NCBI GenBank assembly: GCA_964017195.1
Contig: OZ024900.1
Coordinates: forward strand, 26,124,429 to 26,188,428
Length of the DNA: 64,000 nucleotides
DNA from: Siderastrea radians
Lineage: Eukaryota > Cnidaria > Anthozoa > Scleractinia > Rhizangiidae
Direction: 5' to 3'
Shown: in pieces, positions 1 to 10,463 of the stretch
How positions within the stretch are numbered: the first letter of the stretch is position 1
How the letters are laid out: each line of letters opens with the position of its first letter
Position numbers and translations under genes: made by a program
Notes under the pieces: generated by a model
What the model saw: the letters and a program-made list of their open reading frames with translations, nothing else
Databases searched by the model: none
Told to the model about the DNA's origin: nothing

Positions 1-1
1 T

Positions 2-220
2 GACTTTTCTAATCAGGATTGGGAAACCGAAGGAAGTGGCTTCTATGATGATGAAGCTGAAAAATTGATCAATCAACTTAATTTGAGTTTTGGCTCAATA
101 AAAGCAGGAAACAACTCGATAAAACTTAAAAAACAGGTATTTTATCTGCTTGATTCACTTGTTGAACTCGGTAGAATAAATGAAAAGCAAAAGAAAAAAT
201 TATTTCTTATATATAAAACA
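2..220 (+). CDS. C-terminal end of a coiled-coil virion-associated protein (partial, E1)
   Basis: The frame is open from the window edge. Its last ~70 residues resemble the C-terminus of the E2 protein ending at 35701: a GSG, then acidic residues, a LIN segment, a GSI-x-AGN motif, and a final helix with the pattern LxELGxIxxxQ. It runs without a stop into the penton-like gene that begins at the ATG at 221. In E2 the two genes are separate, so either a small deletion removed the stop or the two are fused here. Function is unknown. The E2 homologue is coiled-coil rich and sits next to the packaging ATPase and capsid genes, so a structural role is inferred. Confidence 0.6.
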
Positions 221-973
221 ATGGTTTTTTATATACTGCTTGACTCGAGCCTTGCAAAATTAGAAAGAGGTGGAGAACGGAATGTTTCACACGATTTTAC
301 AGTGAAGTTTCATCCACCGCTCGAATTGGGTAAAGGAAACTATAAAGCCGCTTTAGACGAACTTACCACAATGAGTTACTCATGGAACAACATCGATTCT
401 CGTTATGATAATAACAAAATTCGCTGGAAGAAAAAAACAGAACAAGCGTGGAAGACCTTAACTTTCCCGAATGGAATGTATGATTACAAAAGAATAAACA
501 CATTTATTCAGCAACACACCGGTAAAGTAGATCCGACAAACAAAGACAGTGATTACATTTTCACTATATATTTCGATATGTCAATTTATAGGGCTGTGGC
601 TTTGATACATAACGATTATGAGCTTGACTTTTCTCAAGGAAATTTTGGTGAATTGCTTGGTTATGGCAAAAGTACTTTGAGGGGGGATGTTGTCGGAAGG
701 AAAGTTCCAAATATCACAAGAGGCGTTGATTGGGTATATTTACACTGCGATCTTATTTCACGCCGAACAAACAATATTTCAAGAGATGTGTTATACAGTT
801 TCTCAACAGCAAATCTTCAAGTTAGCTATCCATTTCAAAAAGAGCCGCGTCGGCTTAAGTGGCAACCTTTGAATAAAAGTTATATTAATGAAATAAGGGT
901 TTGGGTGACAGATGGAAGAAACAATCTCAACGGGACAAACATTGCAATGGTTTTAATGATTGAAAAAGATTAA
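221..973 (+). CDS. Penton-like minor capsid protein (E1)
   Basis: About 250 residues, collinear with the E2 gene at 35735. Shared landmarks are xFTVKFxPPLEL near the N-terminus, the motif SYSWxNIxxxYxNNxIxW, the WKTLxFPNGMYxY segment, a VPNITRxVDxxxxxCDL stretch and a final SYPFxxEPRRLxW. The size and position before the major capsid gene fit the single-jelly-roll penton of Polinton-class viruses; the fold is inferred, not shown. I chose the ATG at 221 because TTATATATAAAACA lies directly upstream, as at other E1 starts, and because E2 starts at the equivalent point. The same frame is open upstream. The gene itself shows no break. Confidence 0.65.
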   Translation: MVFYILLDSSLAKLERGGERNVSHDFTVKFHPPLELGKGNYKAALDELTTMSYSWNNIDSRYDNNKIRWKKKTEQAWKTLTFPNGMYDYKRINTFIQQHTGKVDPTNKDSDYIFTIYFDMSIYRAVALIHNDYELDFSQGNFGELLGYGKSTLRGDVVGRKVPNITRGVDWVYLHCDLISRRTNNISRDVLYSFSTANLQVSYPFQKEPRRLKWQPLNKSYINEIRVWVTDGRNNLNGTNIAMVLMIEKD

Positions 974-986
974 AGTTTTTTGTCGG

Positions 987-1000
987 TATAATATACAATC
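987..1000 (+). promoter_or_regulatory. E1 start-proximal promoter motif (TATAATATACAATC)
   Basis: TATAATATACAATC abuts the ATG at 1001. Related motifs precede the starts at 221, 2739, 3889 and 5487. This is recurrence seen by eye and not an experimentally defined promoter. Confidence 0.45.
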
Positions 1001-1372
1001 ATGTATCATCCAAGCGAGTGGGCAAGATACTTTGACGAAAAAACCGGGAGTTATCGATATAAACACAAAGGGTCGGGTGTGATCCGTGACACCTTCATGA
1101 CAATTGGTAAAGTACTCAAAAACAATGTAAAGAATGTTGCAAAAAAAACTGCTGAAAAAGCCACAAAAACAATCGCTGAAAAAGTGGGTCAGAAAGTTGG
1201 TGAATTTGCTGCTGAAAAAGGTTCAAAACAAATACGAAAATTACTGCAAGAGAGAAAAAAACAAAAACCGTTGTCACAAGGCGCAAAAAAGAAACTTGAA
1301 AATATTTTACGAAACCCAACACCAAAAAAATCAGATGCTCTTGTGAAATTAAATCAAATTTTGGCAAAATGA
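1001..1372 (+). CDS. Small basic protein with amphipathic helix (pVI-like lytic candidate, E1)
   Basis: A 123-aa lysine-rich protein homologous to the E2 gene at 36511: both begin with an acidic/aromatic leader (RYF/RYD...G-x-Y) and then have GSGVIRDTFMTIGKVL in E1 against a GLMDIFKSVG segment in E2. After that comes a long run of A/K/T/E heptads (KKTAEKATKTIAEKVGQKVG). The helix after the leader has hydrophobic residues on one face, like membrane-active peptides. By analogy with adenovirus protein VI, which its protease frees to disrupt the endosome, I infer an entry or core role. It lies between the penton-like and major capsid genes. No direct homology to pVI was established. Confidence 0.5.
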   Translation: MYHPSEWARYFDEKTGSYRYKHKGSGVIRDTFMTIGKVLKNNVKNVAKKTAEKATKTIAEKVGQKVGEFAAEKGSKQIRKLLQERKKQKPLSQGAKKKLENILRNPTPKKSDALVKLNQILAK

Positions 1373-1421
1373 AATTTAATTAAAAAAATTTTTTTCTATA
1401 AATATAATAAGCACTTGCAAC

Positions 1422-2694
1422 ATGTTCAGAAGTAAACCATACCTCGAAGAGACAAGATATGTTCGAATTAGTTTAAACACCCCACTCATCTTCCCTGGAA
1501 ATAACCAATTTCAAACAAAGACGGGCTACAAATTCGATGTGGCAGACCGAGACAATTTTTATGACTGGTACAACGGTTATATTCGAGCCGATTACAAGTT
1601 TGAAGTAAAAGCAAACGGAGGTAACGTTGTTGCTGACACTGAATCAGCTCCTATTAACGGTTCTTTCTGATTGATCAAAAGTTTGAAAGTAATGTCATCA
1701 GGGAAAAAATTGTACGAGGCAAGCGATATTCACAAAGGTATTTTCATCAAAAATCTGCTTGATTTTTCAGATGATTATTCAAGAAGTGTTGCAAAAAACC
1801 AATTTTGGTATCTTGATGAAGATGCCACCACAGATACTGATGGCAATGCAACGAACAAAGAAGGAATACGGGCAAGGGCGCTTCTATCACATGGAGGTTT
1901 AATGGTTCAGACTATTATCCCTTTAAACAGATACTCTTTCTTCGAAGGTCTTTCCGATAAATTGCTGCCACCAATGCAGCTTACTTTTGAAATTCAACTT
2001 TAAGACGACCAAGAAATGATTTTTCAAAACAATAACACAGATCTAAGAAGAATTGTTGTTCGTAAATTTGAGTTGTGGGCCCCCCAAATGCATTTTACTG
2101 GTAAAGGACAGACTCTGGTAAATGAAAATTTTTTGAAACCAACCCAATGGAAATACCTGAATGAAACTTTGCATAGCAGCAGCGCCCGAAGGGATGCAAA
2201 TGGTACGTGGTTAATTACACCAATGGTTAAAAAACCCCAAGCATGTTTTTGTCTTTATTCAACAAAGTCGGAAACAAAATGATTACGGGTACAACCCTTA
2301 CATCTTTGACACATTTGATATCGATAGTGATGACTCAGCAAGATTAGAAACTTGCCGCCTTCAGTACGGTACAAAATTTTACCCTGAGCTTGATTACGAC
2401 CATGATTTTAAAATAAGAATTTTGAATGATTTGATCAATTTCCGATACAGAAAGAACGACTACAATACCGGTGTTCAGCTGCAGATTGCTAATTTTGAGA
2501 AGTTATACCCAATTATCTATTTTGATCTACGAAACACTGAAGAAAGTGTGACAGGCGACCCGAAAAAGCTCGAATTCCATTACAGACTTAATGAAGCCGC
2601 TAACGCTCAAGATTATATTATCTTCGCTTTGGTTTTGAATGAAGAAGAATTCGTGTTGAAGCAAATTGGTAATGAGCTTGTCGCCGTCTAAACA
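1422..2694 (+). pseudogene. Major capsid protein pseudogene (E1)
   Basis: Homologous along its length to the intact 451-aa E2 gene at 36888: shared landmarks are KPYxEETRYV, QTKTGYKFxV, a DWYNGYI segment, SSGKKLYEASD, LPLNRYSFFEGL, the KFLKPxxWxYLxE segment and QIANFEKLYPIIYFDLR. The reading frame has an in-frame TGA at 1668 and TAA at 2001 and then changes frame between about 2260 and 2290; the last part runs to the stop near 2691. At least three lesions mean no full capsid protein can be made. A double-jelly-roll fold is inferred from position and length. TATAAATATAATAA lies upstream of the start. Confidence 0.7.
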
Positions 2695-2723
2695 AAATGA
2701 AAAATTCAAAAAAAAATTCTAAA

Positions 2724-2738
2724 TATAATATACAAACA
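2724..2738 (+). promoter_or_regulatory. E1 start-proximal promoter motif
   Basis: TATAATATACAAAC directly precedes the ATG at 2739 and decides the start of the following gene against an upstream in-frame ATG at 2697. Confidence 0.45.
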
Positions 2739-3446
2739 ATGAGCACAACTTATCATCCATTCAAAATCGCACTGACTGATGGTCAGAAAAAGAAACTTCA
2801 AAAAGCTTATTTAACAAAGACCCCTGTTGGTCTGAAAGTCAAACCAGAACAAATTGGGCGTGGTGACGAACTTCTTCTCACTGAAACTCAAATCAAGCGA
2901 TTGAAAAAAAGATCGGCGGCAGGGAAAGGAATGGTAATAAAATTAAGCCAGACACAGCTTCAGAACACTGCCCAGCGTGGTGGAAATTTGTTTTCTGCTA
3001 TGTTAAGTTTGGCAAGACCTTTGATAAAGCCAGTCCTTGGAGCATTAGCGAGTGCAGGTTTGAGTTTTGGCGCTGAAAAGGTGCTGAAAAAGATATTTGG
3101 TAATGGTTTTGGACCAAGGGAAATTGAGCTTTATAAACTTGTCCAGCGAATGACTCCTACACAGAAAAAGAAGGCAGAACAGTATCTTGTTGGAAAAGGT
3201 TTGGTGAAAGGAGGCGGCGCACAATACGGCGGTTTCCTTGGTATGTTGGCGTCTATCGGAGTACCTTTGGCCCTTGATTTGGTCAGAAAAATAATTGGAA
3301 AAGGTATGCAAACGCAACCACCACCACCGCCACCACGAACAAGACGATCATCAGGAATACCAAAAGGTAAAGGGATGCAAATTCAACCTCCACCTTTTTA
3401 TGGAACTTGGGATGATTATTATCGTTTAAAAAAAAATGAAATTTGA
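2739..3446 (+). CDS. Hydrophobic minor virion protein (E1)
   Basis: About 235 residues. The N-terminal part is a lysine-rich domain with two motifs of the form LTDGQKKKLQKA and LTETQIKRLKK. A Gly/Ala-rich hydrophobic segment follows (ALASAGLSFGAEK), then a second one carrying GGFLGMLASIGVPLALDL, a short proline run and a C-terminal FYGTWDDY. The E2 homologue at 38470 has the same order and the strikingly similar GGFLGALLASIGVP. Function is unknown. The hydrophobic Gly-rich segments and position between major capsid and protease suggest a minor capsid or membrane-active protein. The 3' end overlaps the protease start by 11 bp in another frame. Confidence 0.6.
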   Translation: MSTTYHPFKIALTDGQKKKLQKAYLTKTPVGLKVKPEQIGRGDELLLTETQIKRLKKRSAAGKGMVIKLSQTQLQNTAQRGGNLFSAMLSLARPLIKPVLGALASAGLSFGAEKVLKKIFGNGFGPREIELYKLVQRMTPTQKKKAEQYLVGKGLVKGGGAQYGGFLGMLASIGVPLALDLVRKIIGKGMQTQPPPPPPRTRRSSGIPKGKGMQIQPPPFYGTWDDYYRLKKNEI

Positions 3447-3879
3447 GGATAAACCTTTATCCAACATTGACCTTGGAAAATGGTGCAACATTTTACAAAT
3501 TCCAATAAAAGGTATTTTTAGCAGAAATGAAACAAAACCCTTGTTTCATTCTCCATGTATTATAAACTTGGATGATTTTGGAAGTTTGGGAACTCACTGG
3601 GTATGTTGTTGGCCAAAAGAAAAAGGTCTTTACGAGTATTTTGATTCATTTGGCTTTCTACCACCTTTAGAATGGGAACAAGAGATGTCAATACATGGGA
3701 TGAAACATTTTTTCAGAAATGACAACCAAATTCAATGGGAGCAAAGTGTGAGATGTGGTTATTACTGCCTTCTCTTTTTAAACGAAAGAAATAAAGGAAC
3801 AAGTTTTACCGATATTTTAAAAATGTTCTCCAACGATTTACTTCAAAATGAGGAAATAGTGAAAAATTATTTTTCTTAA
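3436..3879 (+). CDS. Adenain-type cysteine protease (E1)
   Basis: 147 residues with the catalytic layout of the adenovirus protease/Ulp1 family (peptidase C5/C48): His54 in GTHWVC, Asp70 in YFDSFG, a Gln at about 103 and Cys107 in RCGYYC. Such proteases mature capsid precursors during particle assembly. It begins at an ATG that overlaps the previous gene, directly after a run of A. The E2 homologue shares the first ~145 residues but carries an 80-residue extension that is absent here and instead lies behind the E1 PLA2 gene. The frame is intact. Confidence 0.85.
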   Translation: MKFEDKPLSNIDLGKWCNILQIPIKGIFSRNETKPLFHSPCIINLDDFGSLGTHWVCCWPKEKGLYEYFDSFGFLPPLEWEQEMSIHGMKHFFRNDNQIQWEQSVRCGYYCLLFLNERNKGTSFTDILKMFSNDLLQNEEIVKNYFS

Positions 3880-3888
3880 ATATATACA

Positions 3889-4971
3889 ATGGAAGTTTAC
3901 TGTGTGAAAGAAAAGCGGCACACACCCAATGTAAAGGGGACCGAAAAAGTTATAATCACAAAGAACAGTCGAAAACTCTTGAAAGTAAAGTGCGCAAGTT
4001 GTGGAAAAATGAAATCAAGTTTTTTGCCGGGAAACTAGGTGATCCCTCCCTTGCGGAGGGCAGTGGAATATTCGGCGACGTTGCTATGGCAGTTGGTGAT
4101 CTTGCTATTACAAAAGGAATCCCATATCTTGCGAAAAAAGGTGTTGAAGCTGGAGGATATTATGCTTCTGAAGCTATGAGAGATCCCAAACTGCAAAAGA
4201 AAGCAATAAATTACACTCTTGACAAAGCCCGCCCAGTTATTCAAAAAGTTGGAAGTGAAATGTTTGATCAACTTTCAACTAAAGTTCGACCAAACTAGCG
4301 TTACAAAACTGACAGACCTGATTTGGATGGAGCTGGGTTTGATATACATGCAGCAAGTGGGAAATTTCCGAAACCAAAAAAAGGTTGGACATTGCCAGGA
4401 CATAATTTCACAGGGCCATACAATCCTCTTGAAAAGCAGGTGAAATACAATCCAGAAACAGGTGAAATTCTGGAAATTTATCAACAACCAACAGGCACAA
4501 CAGATGCGATTGCAATGCAACATGATGTTGATTATGATGTTTGTTCCAACCGTGAAAAAAAGTATGGTGAAAATCTTAAAAAATGCAAAAACAAAGCGGA
4601 TAAAAAAATGGTGAAATCTCTTGACGCTGTTCCTTACAAACAAAGGCAGTGGGGGCATGCGGCTGCAAGAAATGTCATCAATGCTAAACAAAAGTTAGGT
4701 TTGGGTTTGAAAAAACAAAAAGGGACTGGTGTTTTGGACAAACTGTTGGAAGCAGTAAATTTTGCTGAAACTTTGACAAAAAAAAATGATTCCTTCCACA
4801 AAACATGTATTTGATCGGTATTGGTCAGGTGATATTGCGAAAAATGCTTTCACAGGTCCAACTGGTGTCACAAGCAAGAAATTTTGGACTCATCCGAAAA
4901 AGGGTACTGTTATGCGTTTGGTGAAAAATTCAAAAACCGGCAAATATGAAAATGTTTATGAAGAACTTTGA
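3889..4971 (+). pseudogene. DUF5679-like zinc ribbon + PLA2-like protein + C-terminal module, broken (E1)
   Basis: The 49-codon opening frame from the ATG at 3889 is a zinc-ribbon-like domain (a first Cys near the start, CASCG later, KNSRKLLKVK between), resembling DUF5679. The continuation is in another frame from about 4020, at a T6 run. A helical linker follows, then a TAG at 4296-4298, then the phospholipase-A2-like domain: glycine-rich calcium loop (GHNFTGPYNPL) and the His-Asp dyad in QHDVDYDVC. At a 9-A run (4778-4786) the frame changes again into a module with HVFDRYWSGDI and KGTVMRLVKN that ends at 4971. PLA2 domains in parvovirus and Polinton-class capsid proteins are known to help endosome escape. 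At least three lesions make the copy non-functional. Confidence 0.75.
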
Positions 4972-5464
4972 TTGGCTTTTAACCACCATTTATCAAACTC
5001 CTGTTTTGCGAGCCACCAGCTTACTAAGCTTTTTGGAAGGTGCTGAGAAATAGATTTCATAATTTCTTTTTTCTTTGGCCAGCATTCAGAAGGTACTTTT
5101 TCAAAATAATTGTACAAAAAACAGGGATAGTTCACTGACTTGCCGGACATCTTCTGAAATTGAGCAATAACGTTACGTAAATGTTCCATTTCCGCAAAAC
5201 ACTTTTTAAATGAAAATTACTTGCAGTGAAAATTCTTTCCCGATTTTCTTCTTGAAACTGTTCATCATCAAATTCAGACGCTCTACCACATTTTGGACAT
5301 GCACGACAGAACTCATTCACCACATAAATTAATTTCTCCTCGCATGAAGGACAAGGATAAATCTTTTTTGTCAATGGGTATGAATTTAATTTTTTTTGCA
5401 ATGTTTCTTGAATTTTTTTTGCCGAAATTTTCTCACCTTGCAACCAACCAAATGGGTCGTCCAT
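4956..5464 (-). pseudogene. Zinc-ribbon, possible VLTF3/late-factor-like protein, frameshifted (E1)
   Basis: From the ATG at 5464 the frame encodes a zinc ribbon with CPSC and CPKCG pairs after a basic leader. The reading frame then changes near 5190, and a second frame (MEHLRNVIAQFQ...) runs to 4956, ending in a tryptophan-rich tail (SWWLAKQEFDKWW). The layout of zinc ribbon plus helical region parallels the E2 protein at 30715, which looks clearly VLTF3-like. For E1 that assignment is an inference from layout and position. The gene converges on the PLA2 module (stop overlaps at 4956-4971) and diverges from the integrase. Confidence 0.45.
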
Positions 5465-5486
5465 TTTTTATTTTGTATAGTATACA
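5465..5486. promoter_or_regulatory. 22-bp bidirectional promoter with palindrome TGTATA-G-TATACA
   Basis: Only 22 bp separate the divergent start codons of the zinc-ribbon gene (5464, minus) and integrase (5487, plus). They contain the perfect palindrome TGTATA G TATACA at 5474-5486. Read either way it gives the TATACA-type motif found before other E1 genes. Confidence 0.5.
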
Positions 5487-6462
5487 ATGAGCTCCCGTAT
5501 TTTCAATAAATTGTCAAAAATTTATTACAGTCCGCAAGGGTATTGGAAAGGTTTTGCAGCAATTAAGAAATTAGCCCAGGCAGCAAAAGTTTCGGAAGAT
5601 GTGGCTCAAAACTGGTTGGCAGGTTTATTTACCAGCCCCACGTTACATTCCAAGATTGAAATTTGATGTTCCTGTTCCAAACAAAGTTCACCAAGCCGAT
5701 CTTCTGTATCTCCCACGCGATCGCCCACCACGCTACAGTAAAACTTTTAAATATGCTCTCACAGTGGCCTCTCGATACAAAGAGGCCGAACCGTTGACCA
5801 CAAAAGAGGCTAAAGAAGTCGCATCTGCTCTGGAACGAATTTATAGTCGTGGTCCTTTGAAGTGGCCCAAAATGCTTCAAGTCGATCCTGGTCGTGAGTT
5901 TATGGATGCTGTGAATCAACTGCTTTCGAAAAATAATGTTGAGGTTAGACGTGGTCGTGTGGATATTCACCGTGATCAAGCTATTGTTGAAAGATTCAAC
6001 CGCACTCTGGCTGAACGGCTGTTTGGACACCAATATGGGGTTGAAATGCGCCTCCCTGAGGGTCAGCGGTCTACTGCGTGGGTGGTCCGACTGCCTGCTG
6101 TTATTTCAGCTTTGAATAAGGAAGTCACTCGACTGACTGGTCAAAAACCTGTTGATGCCATTAAAAAGAAAACTGTTCCATCCAAACCCTCAACACCTTA
6201 TTTGAGACCCGTTGGTGTGAACGAAAAAAAGCTCTCTTCCGGTTTAAGTGTTCGCTATCTTTATCAACCCGGTGAACTTGAAGGTGGTCGACGAAGAGCT
6301 ACCGACCCAATCTGGTCTTTGAACGTTTACGAGGTTGAAAAAATTATAATAAAACCAGACGCTCCGGTTATCTATTATTTGTTTGACGGACCAAAACGCT
6401 GGTTTGTCCGCGAAGAGCTTTTAGTTGTCCCTCCAGATACACAACTACCACCAGAAAACTAA
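5487..6462 (+). pseudogene. Polinton-type integrase (rve superfamily), frameshifted (E1)
   Basis: The ATG at 5487 opens an N-terminal helix-turn-helix-like segment (IYYSPQGYWKGF, AQAAKVSEDVAQNWL). The frame then shifts between about 5615 and 5640, apparently with a small deletion, and continues as the catalytic core to 6462. The DDE triad is visible: Asp in HQADLLYL, Asp in LQVDPGREF and Glu in AIVERFNRT. The C-terminal part is SH3-like with YLYQPGELEGG and ATDPIWSLNVY. There is no chromodomain, unlike E2. Integrases of this family insert linear dsDNA Polintons and leave 6-bp duplications. The 3' end overlaps the polymerase stop by 4 bp. Confidence 0.85.
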
Positions 6463-9400
6463 CAATGAAACTCGATCGGTTCTGTGTGAATACCGTGTTC
6501 CAATACCCATCGTTTGTCGTAGTAAGAGCTCAACCCCAGCTTCTGCTGTTCGTAAGTGACTATTTGTCCATCCTGCATTCTAAAACCTCTATTAGTTGCT
6601 AAGTCCTTGTTGCCTTCCAATGCTTTTTTAAAACGCTGCCACGTTAAATCGTTTTGTATCTTCGATACCCCTTTTGTGCTTAATTTATTTTTTTTACAAT
6701 CATACTCTTCACCGAAATAACATTTCGAAGAAAGAGCAATCATTCTTCTTCCTTGAAATTCAAGTTTAAAAAGTCCTGGTGTTCTACTGCTCCATTTATC
6801 CCAAGCTAACCAATTTTTCTTTTTTACCTCAAATTCTTCTTTTAAATCTGGTTTGACGATATCTTCCAACTTTTCTTCGCTAATTGCCATGTAATTGCTG
6901 TCTGTGTCCATCTGAATCAATTCGAAATCTTTTCTGTCAAAATATCTGTCAAGAAAGTCATAATAAAATTCAAGCATTCGAAGTTTTGCTAGTTGATATA
7001 CAGCAATTCCAACCTGAAATGGTCTTCTTATTGTAATCCTTGGCTTTCTACTTTCCAACTCATACGCTTCCCCAATTTCATCTAGATCACTGAAAAATGC
7101 GCTTCTCATGGCTCTGTCGACAACCTTTTCGTTTTTGGTGTAAATAACGTTTGTTTGCCTCTCCAAGGCTTCTATGAGCTTTCCATACCCACTATTTCCT
7201 AACAGTTTGAATATCTCAGCCAGCAGCGCCTTGCTTTTTTCTCTATCTCCAGTTCTACGCGCTTCAGTCACTTGTTCCACAAACCAAGTGAATATTTTTG
7301 TTGGTTGGTAATCAATTGTCCGATAAACATTTGTGATCACTGCTCCATGCTCAAGATACCATCTAAGAAGTGGTGCGTATAATAATATCTTCTTTGCGGT
7401 CAATGCTCCCACTAACTTCTTTCCGCTTCCGCGGTTGCTTTTTGTTCGTTTAAGATAGTCAAGCATATGCTGTGGCACAGCTTCAACAGGGACCTCTTTG
7501 TTGTAGAAGAACGGACACATTTCCTCAAACTTTGGGTATAAGTGCTTTGGAATCTCTATATCAACTTCTGCAAATCCAAACCATTTTTCTTTTTTGAGCC
7601 TTTGTGTCAGTATGTGAGCAGCAGCTTCGTTATTGTAATGCACGACCTTTCCTTTTCCACAAGATATGTCTCTAAGCATAATTGACAAATAGAAAGCGTT
7701 GGCGTCGTAACCCACTATATTTTTACAAAAACGAGGTTCCGCTATTTAATGGGACCTTATCTTGGTTACTCCAACTTCATGATATCTTGTGAAAACAAGG
7801 CTCGGCCCTCCAACAACAGCTTCTTTTAACATATTATACGCTTCTTTGCAAGGGCTTTAAAGATCTGCACCCCTCTCAACACATCCACGAAGTAAGTAAT
7901 GTAAACTAACACCTGGGATACTTACAGCATCTTTTAAAATATCGATTCCTTTATCGATGTAGAATGCACGCATCTTTTCCAACGCCTCGAGACCAGGCAC
8001 TACATCGTGATTATTGTAGTAACGCAGCCAATCTTCGATAGTTTTCATCCCTTTTTCTTCAAACAACTTTTTACAACCCTCCAATTCTGTTATTGTGAGA
8101 AGATAACACCCTTTCAACTTTGAATACCAATGTTCGTAGTCAGGAAGCCCTTTGAAATCAAGCTTTTCAATACTGTCAAACCATTCGTATGGAAACCACT
8201 TTCACATTCGTAGGCTTTCACCCATTTTTCATAACTTGTGCCCGGTCCTAAATAATTTATGATATCGAGAAAGCGTGAGTTTTTACTCAAAATGAACATA
8301 ATTTTGTTTCCATTTTTTGCAACTTTTACTTTACCTGTTGTATCAGATAAACGTTCCGCGAAATATTCTCTGATAAGATTCAAATCATATGTCCCAGAGT
8401 TAAACCCAAGAACCGGCACCTGATTACACCATTCTTCTATTTTAAAACGCTGCGTTTTTTGTAAGCATATTTATGTCGTCAGGTATGAAGGCTGCTCTTA
8501 CTTGTTCCCTAATGTTTTTCTCACGCCTCTCAAGTTCTTTCATAAACTTGTGAACCAAAACCTTAGGGTCTCTTTCACAGATGTGAGTTGGTTCTCTTTC
8601 TAAAGTGTCGCCAAGGCTAACAGAGACTGGTACATGTTTATTTTCGATAGCTAGCGTTTTTGTTGGTTCTTTCCGCTGATTTTTATCTAAGTATGCTTCA
8701 AAGTCATACATTATCACGTGTGGATGACTTTGTATTTGTGTCTGTGGCAACTTAATATTTATTTCTCCTACTTCACATGACCATGCCTCTATTACATGAT
8801 AGCCAGCAGCTCGAAGTTTTTGTGTACGTTCAACAGTTGCTTTAAATCTGTCTTCTCGTGTTTGTTCATGGTGAGTAATAATTCTATTTCGATCATTTGG
8901 AAAACATTTTCGACACCCATGCCAATGACATCCGTGATATTGAAAAACAGTCTTCGTTTCATGGTTATAACCATCTACAGGCGCACGCTCAACCCATCTT
9001 TCTCCTCCATGCTCGCAAGCAGCGTGGTGAATGTGTATTTTTCGTTGTGCTGCTTCTTGTTCAAGCCAGCGAAGAGATTCTGGAGAAGATGAATGTTTTG
9101 GATAAAAAGCCTTCTCAAAAGCTGTTTGTGGTAATTCAACTTTTTCTGCCGGACTTTCAATAACCGTTTTTCCTTGTGAACATGTTTGGGTATGTCGTTG
9201 AAGGCTGCAAGCTTGAGTAAATCTTGAACGACAATGAACACATGCATAAATTTTTGCAAGCTTCGTTATATCTTTTATTACGAAAGCATGCCCTTCGTAA
9301 ATTCCAATTGTCAAAATATTTGTTAATTTGGCTGGTGGTGTTCTTCTAAGATGCCATACCACTTCACCATCCTCCAAACGTTCAGGCTCATATACACAAA

Positions 9401-10388
9401 TACCCAACCAATCTTTGAAAATTTGTTTTTTATTAAGATGTTTTTCAACCTCATCAAGTTCATCTAAAGATGTTTTACGGCAATCTTGTGGAGCAGCTTT
9501 GAGGTTGAAGAAACCCTTTGCAAGTTCACGTGCTGCCGTTGTACTTCGATCTGGTCTTGAACCTCGGTGAACCGCAATACATCGCCAAAGACATAAATTG
9601 TCTTGGAAAGTATCAAGTGCAATCATTGGACCCGCACGCCCACGCGCACAATCACGCAGCCATTTTGGTAAGGGTCCCGTTCCTAAAAGGGGCTGACGAT
9701 CAAGAACGACCTTTACATCAACATTATTATGGTATTCAAACACCCATTTTGTGTTTGGTCTATTAATGTTGTCGGGGTCTAGACGTACTTTTTCCCGATC
9801 ACTCAACCATTTTTCCGCATCAGAAAAACGTTTAAACCAAGGTGAGCCAATGTTAGTGTACATAGATATTAATGAACCGTCTTCAATATTACGTAGCTGG
9901 TATGAAAAAATATGTCTTGCGTAAAAAGATGTGTTAACTTTCTCTCTTATTTTTGTTATGAAATCGGGTGTAAGTTCTTTTTCAAGATCTCGAATAAAAC
10001 GCCATCTTATGAAACGGCGCCCTTTTATTTCTTTTCCATCATGCCACCCTTTTGTTTCTTCTCCCTCATATTCGGTAGTGTCATATAAATCAAGAATTTC
10101 GTTCTGATAATTTTTAATATTTTGGGTGGTTTCCCGAGAAATTGGATCAAATTTCTTTAAATTTTCTTGTGTTTTTCTCCCCCTTCTACGAGGAGGAGCA
10201 ATTGGTTGATATTTTTTTGGAATTAAAGGTATCTTTTCCACTTTTTCAGAAATAGGTTCATCCAATAAGTTATTTATAGTTTTTCGAACAGCAGGAGCGT
10301 CCTCTGCAAGTAATTGCTCTAAAGCTTGTAACGTTGCTGGATCAAGCTCTTTCAAAAGCTCTTCAATGTTTATGTTATGTGCAGACAT
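6459..10388 (-). pseudogene. Protein-primed-type DNA polymerase B, fragmented (E1)
   Basis: The first 648 residues (10388-8442) contain a basic N-terminal region; a segment with Cys266 (QDNLCLWRC) and His367 (GHAFVIKD) that may be a papain/OTU-like fold; a zinc finger (C383, C386, H399, C403); a nuclease-like region (VDGYNHETKTVFQYHGCHWHGC, residues ~471-492, Vsr-like); and exonuclease motif I (YDFEAY). The frame changes near 8430 (then ExoII, FNSGTYDLNLI) and near 8195, and has in-frame stops at 7857 and near 7746. The C-terminal part keeps the palm motifs GYDANAFYLSI, LLGNSGYGK, MDTDSNYM and SSKCYF. Two frameshifts and two stops make it dead. Confidence 0.9.
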
Positions 10389-10463
10389 TACAACTCGGGT
10401 ATAACATTGATTTGTAAACCTTTAATTAAAATTTTTTTATGCTGGGTGGTTTTTTTTCGGCTA

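Larger units (their letters stand above)
1..10463. mobile_element. E1: endogenous Polinton/adintovirus-class virus, left-truncated and decayed
   Basis: The block holds penton-like and major capsid genes, an adenain-type protease, a PLA2 protein, a retroviral-type integrase and a protein-primed-type DNA polymerase B. That combination is known for Polintons (Mavericks) and adintoviruses. Capsid-block genes are on the plus strand; the late-factor-like gene and polymerase are on the minus strand. The major capsid, PLA2, late-factor, integrase and polymerase genes all carry stops or frameshifts, so this copy is dead. The left end, which should hold the ATPase and fibre genes by comparison with E2, lies outside the window. 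The right boundary is placed at the palindrome starting at 10464, which could itself be the terminus. Virus class is well supported; exact ends are not. Confidence 0.9.

Noticed and set aside
687..872. 61-codon frame within the penton-like gene
   Set aside because: Overlaps a conserved gene in another frame and shows no similarity to anything in E2.
1116..1367. Hydrophobic minus-strand frame opposite the small basic protein
   Set aside because: Poly-Phe/Leu/Val is the expected antisense of a Lys/Glu/Gln-rich gene.
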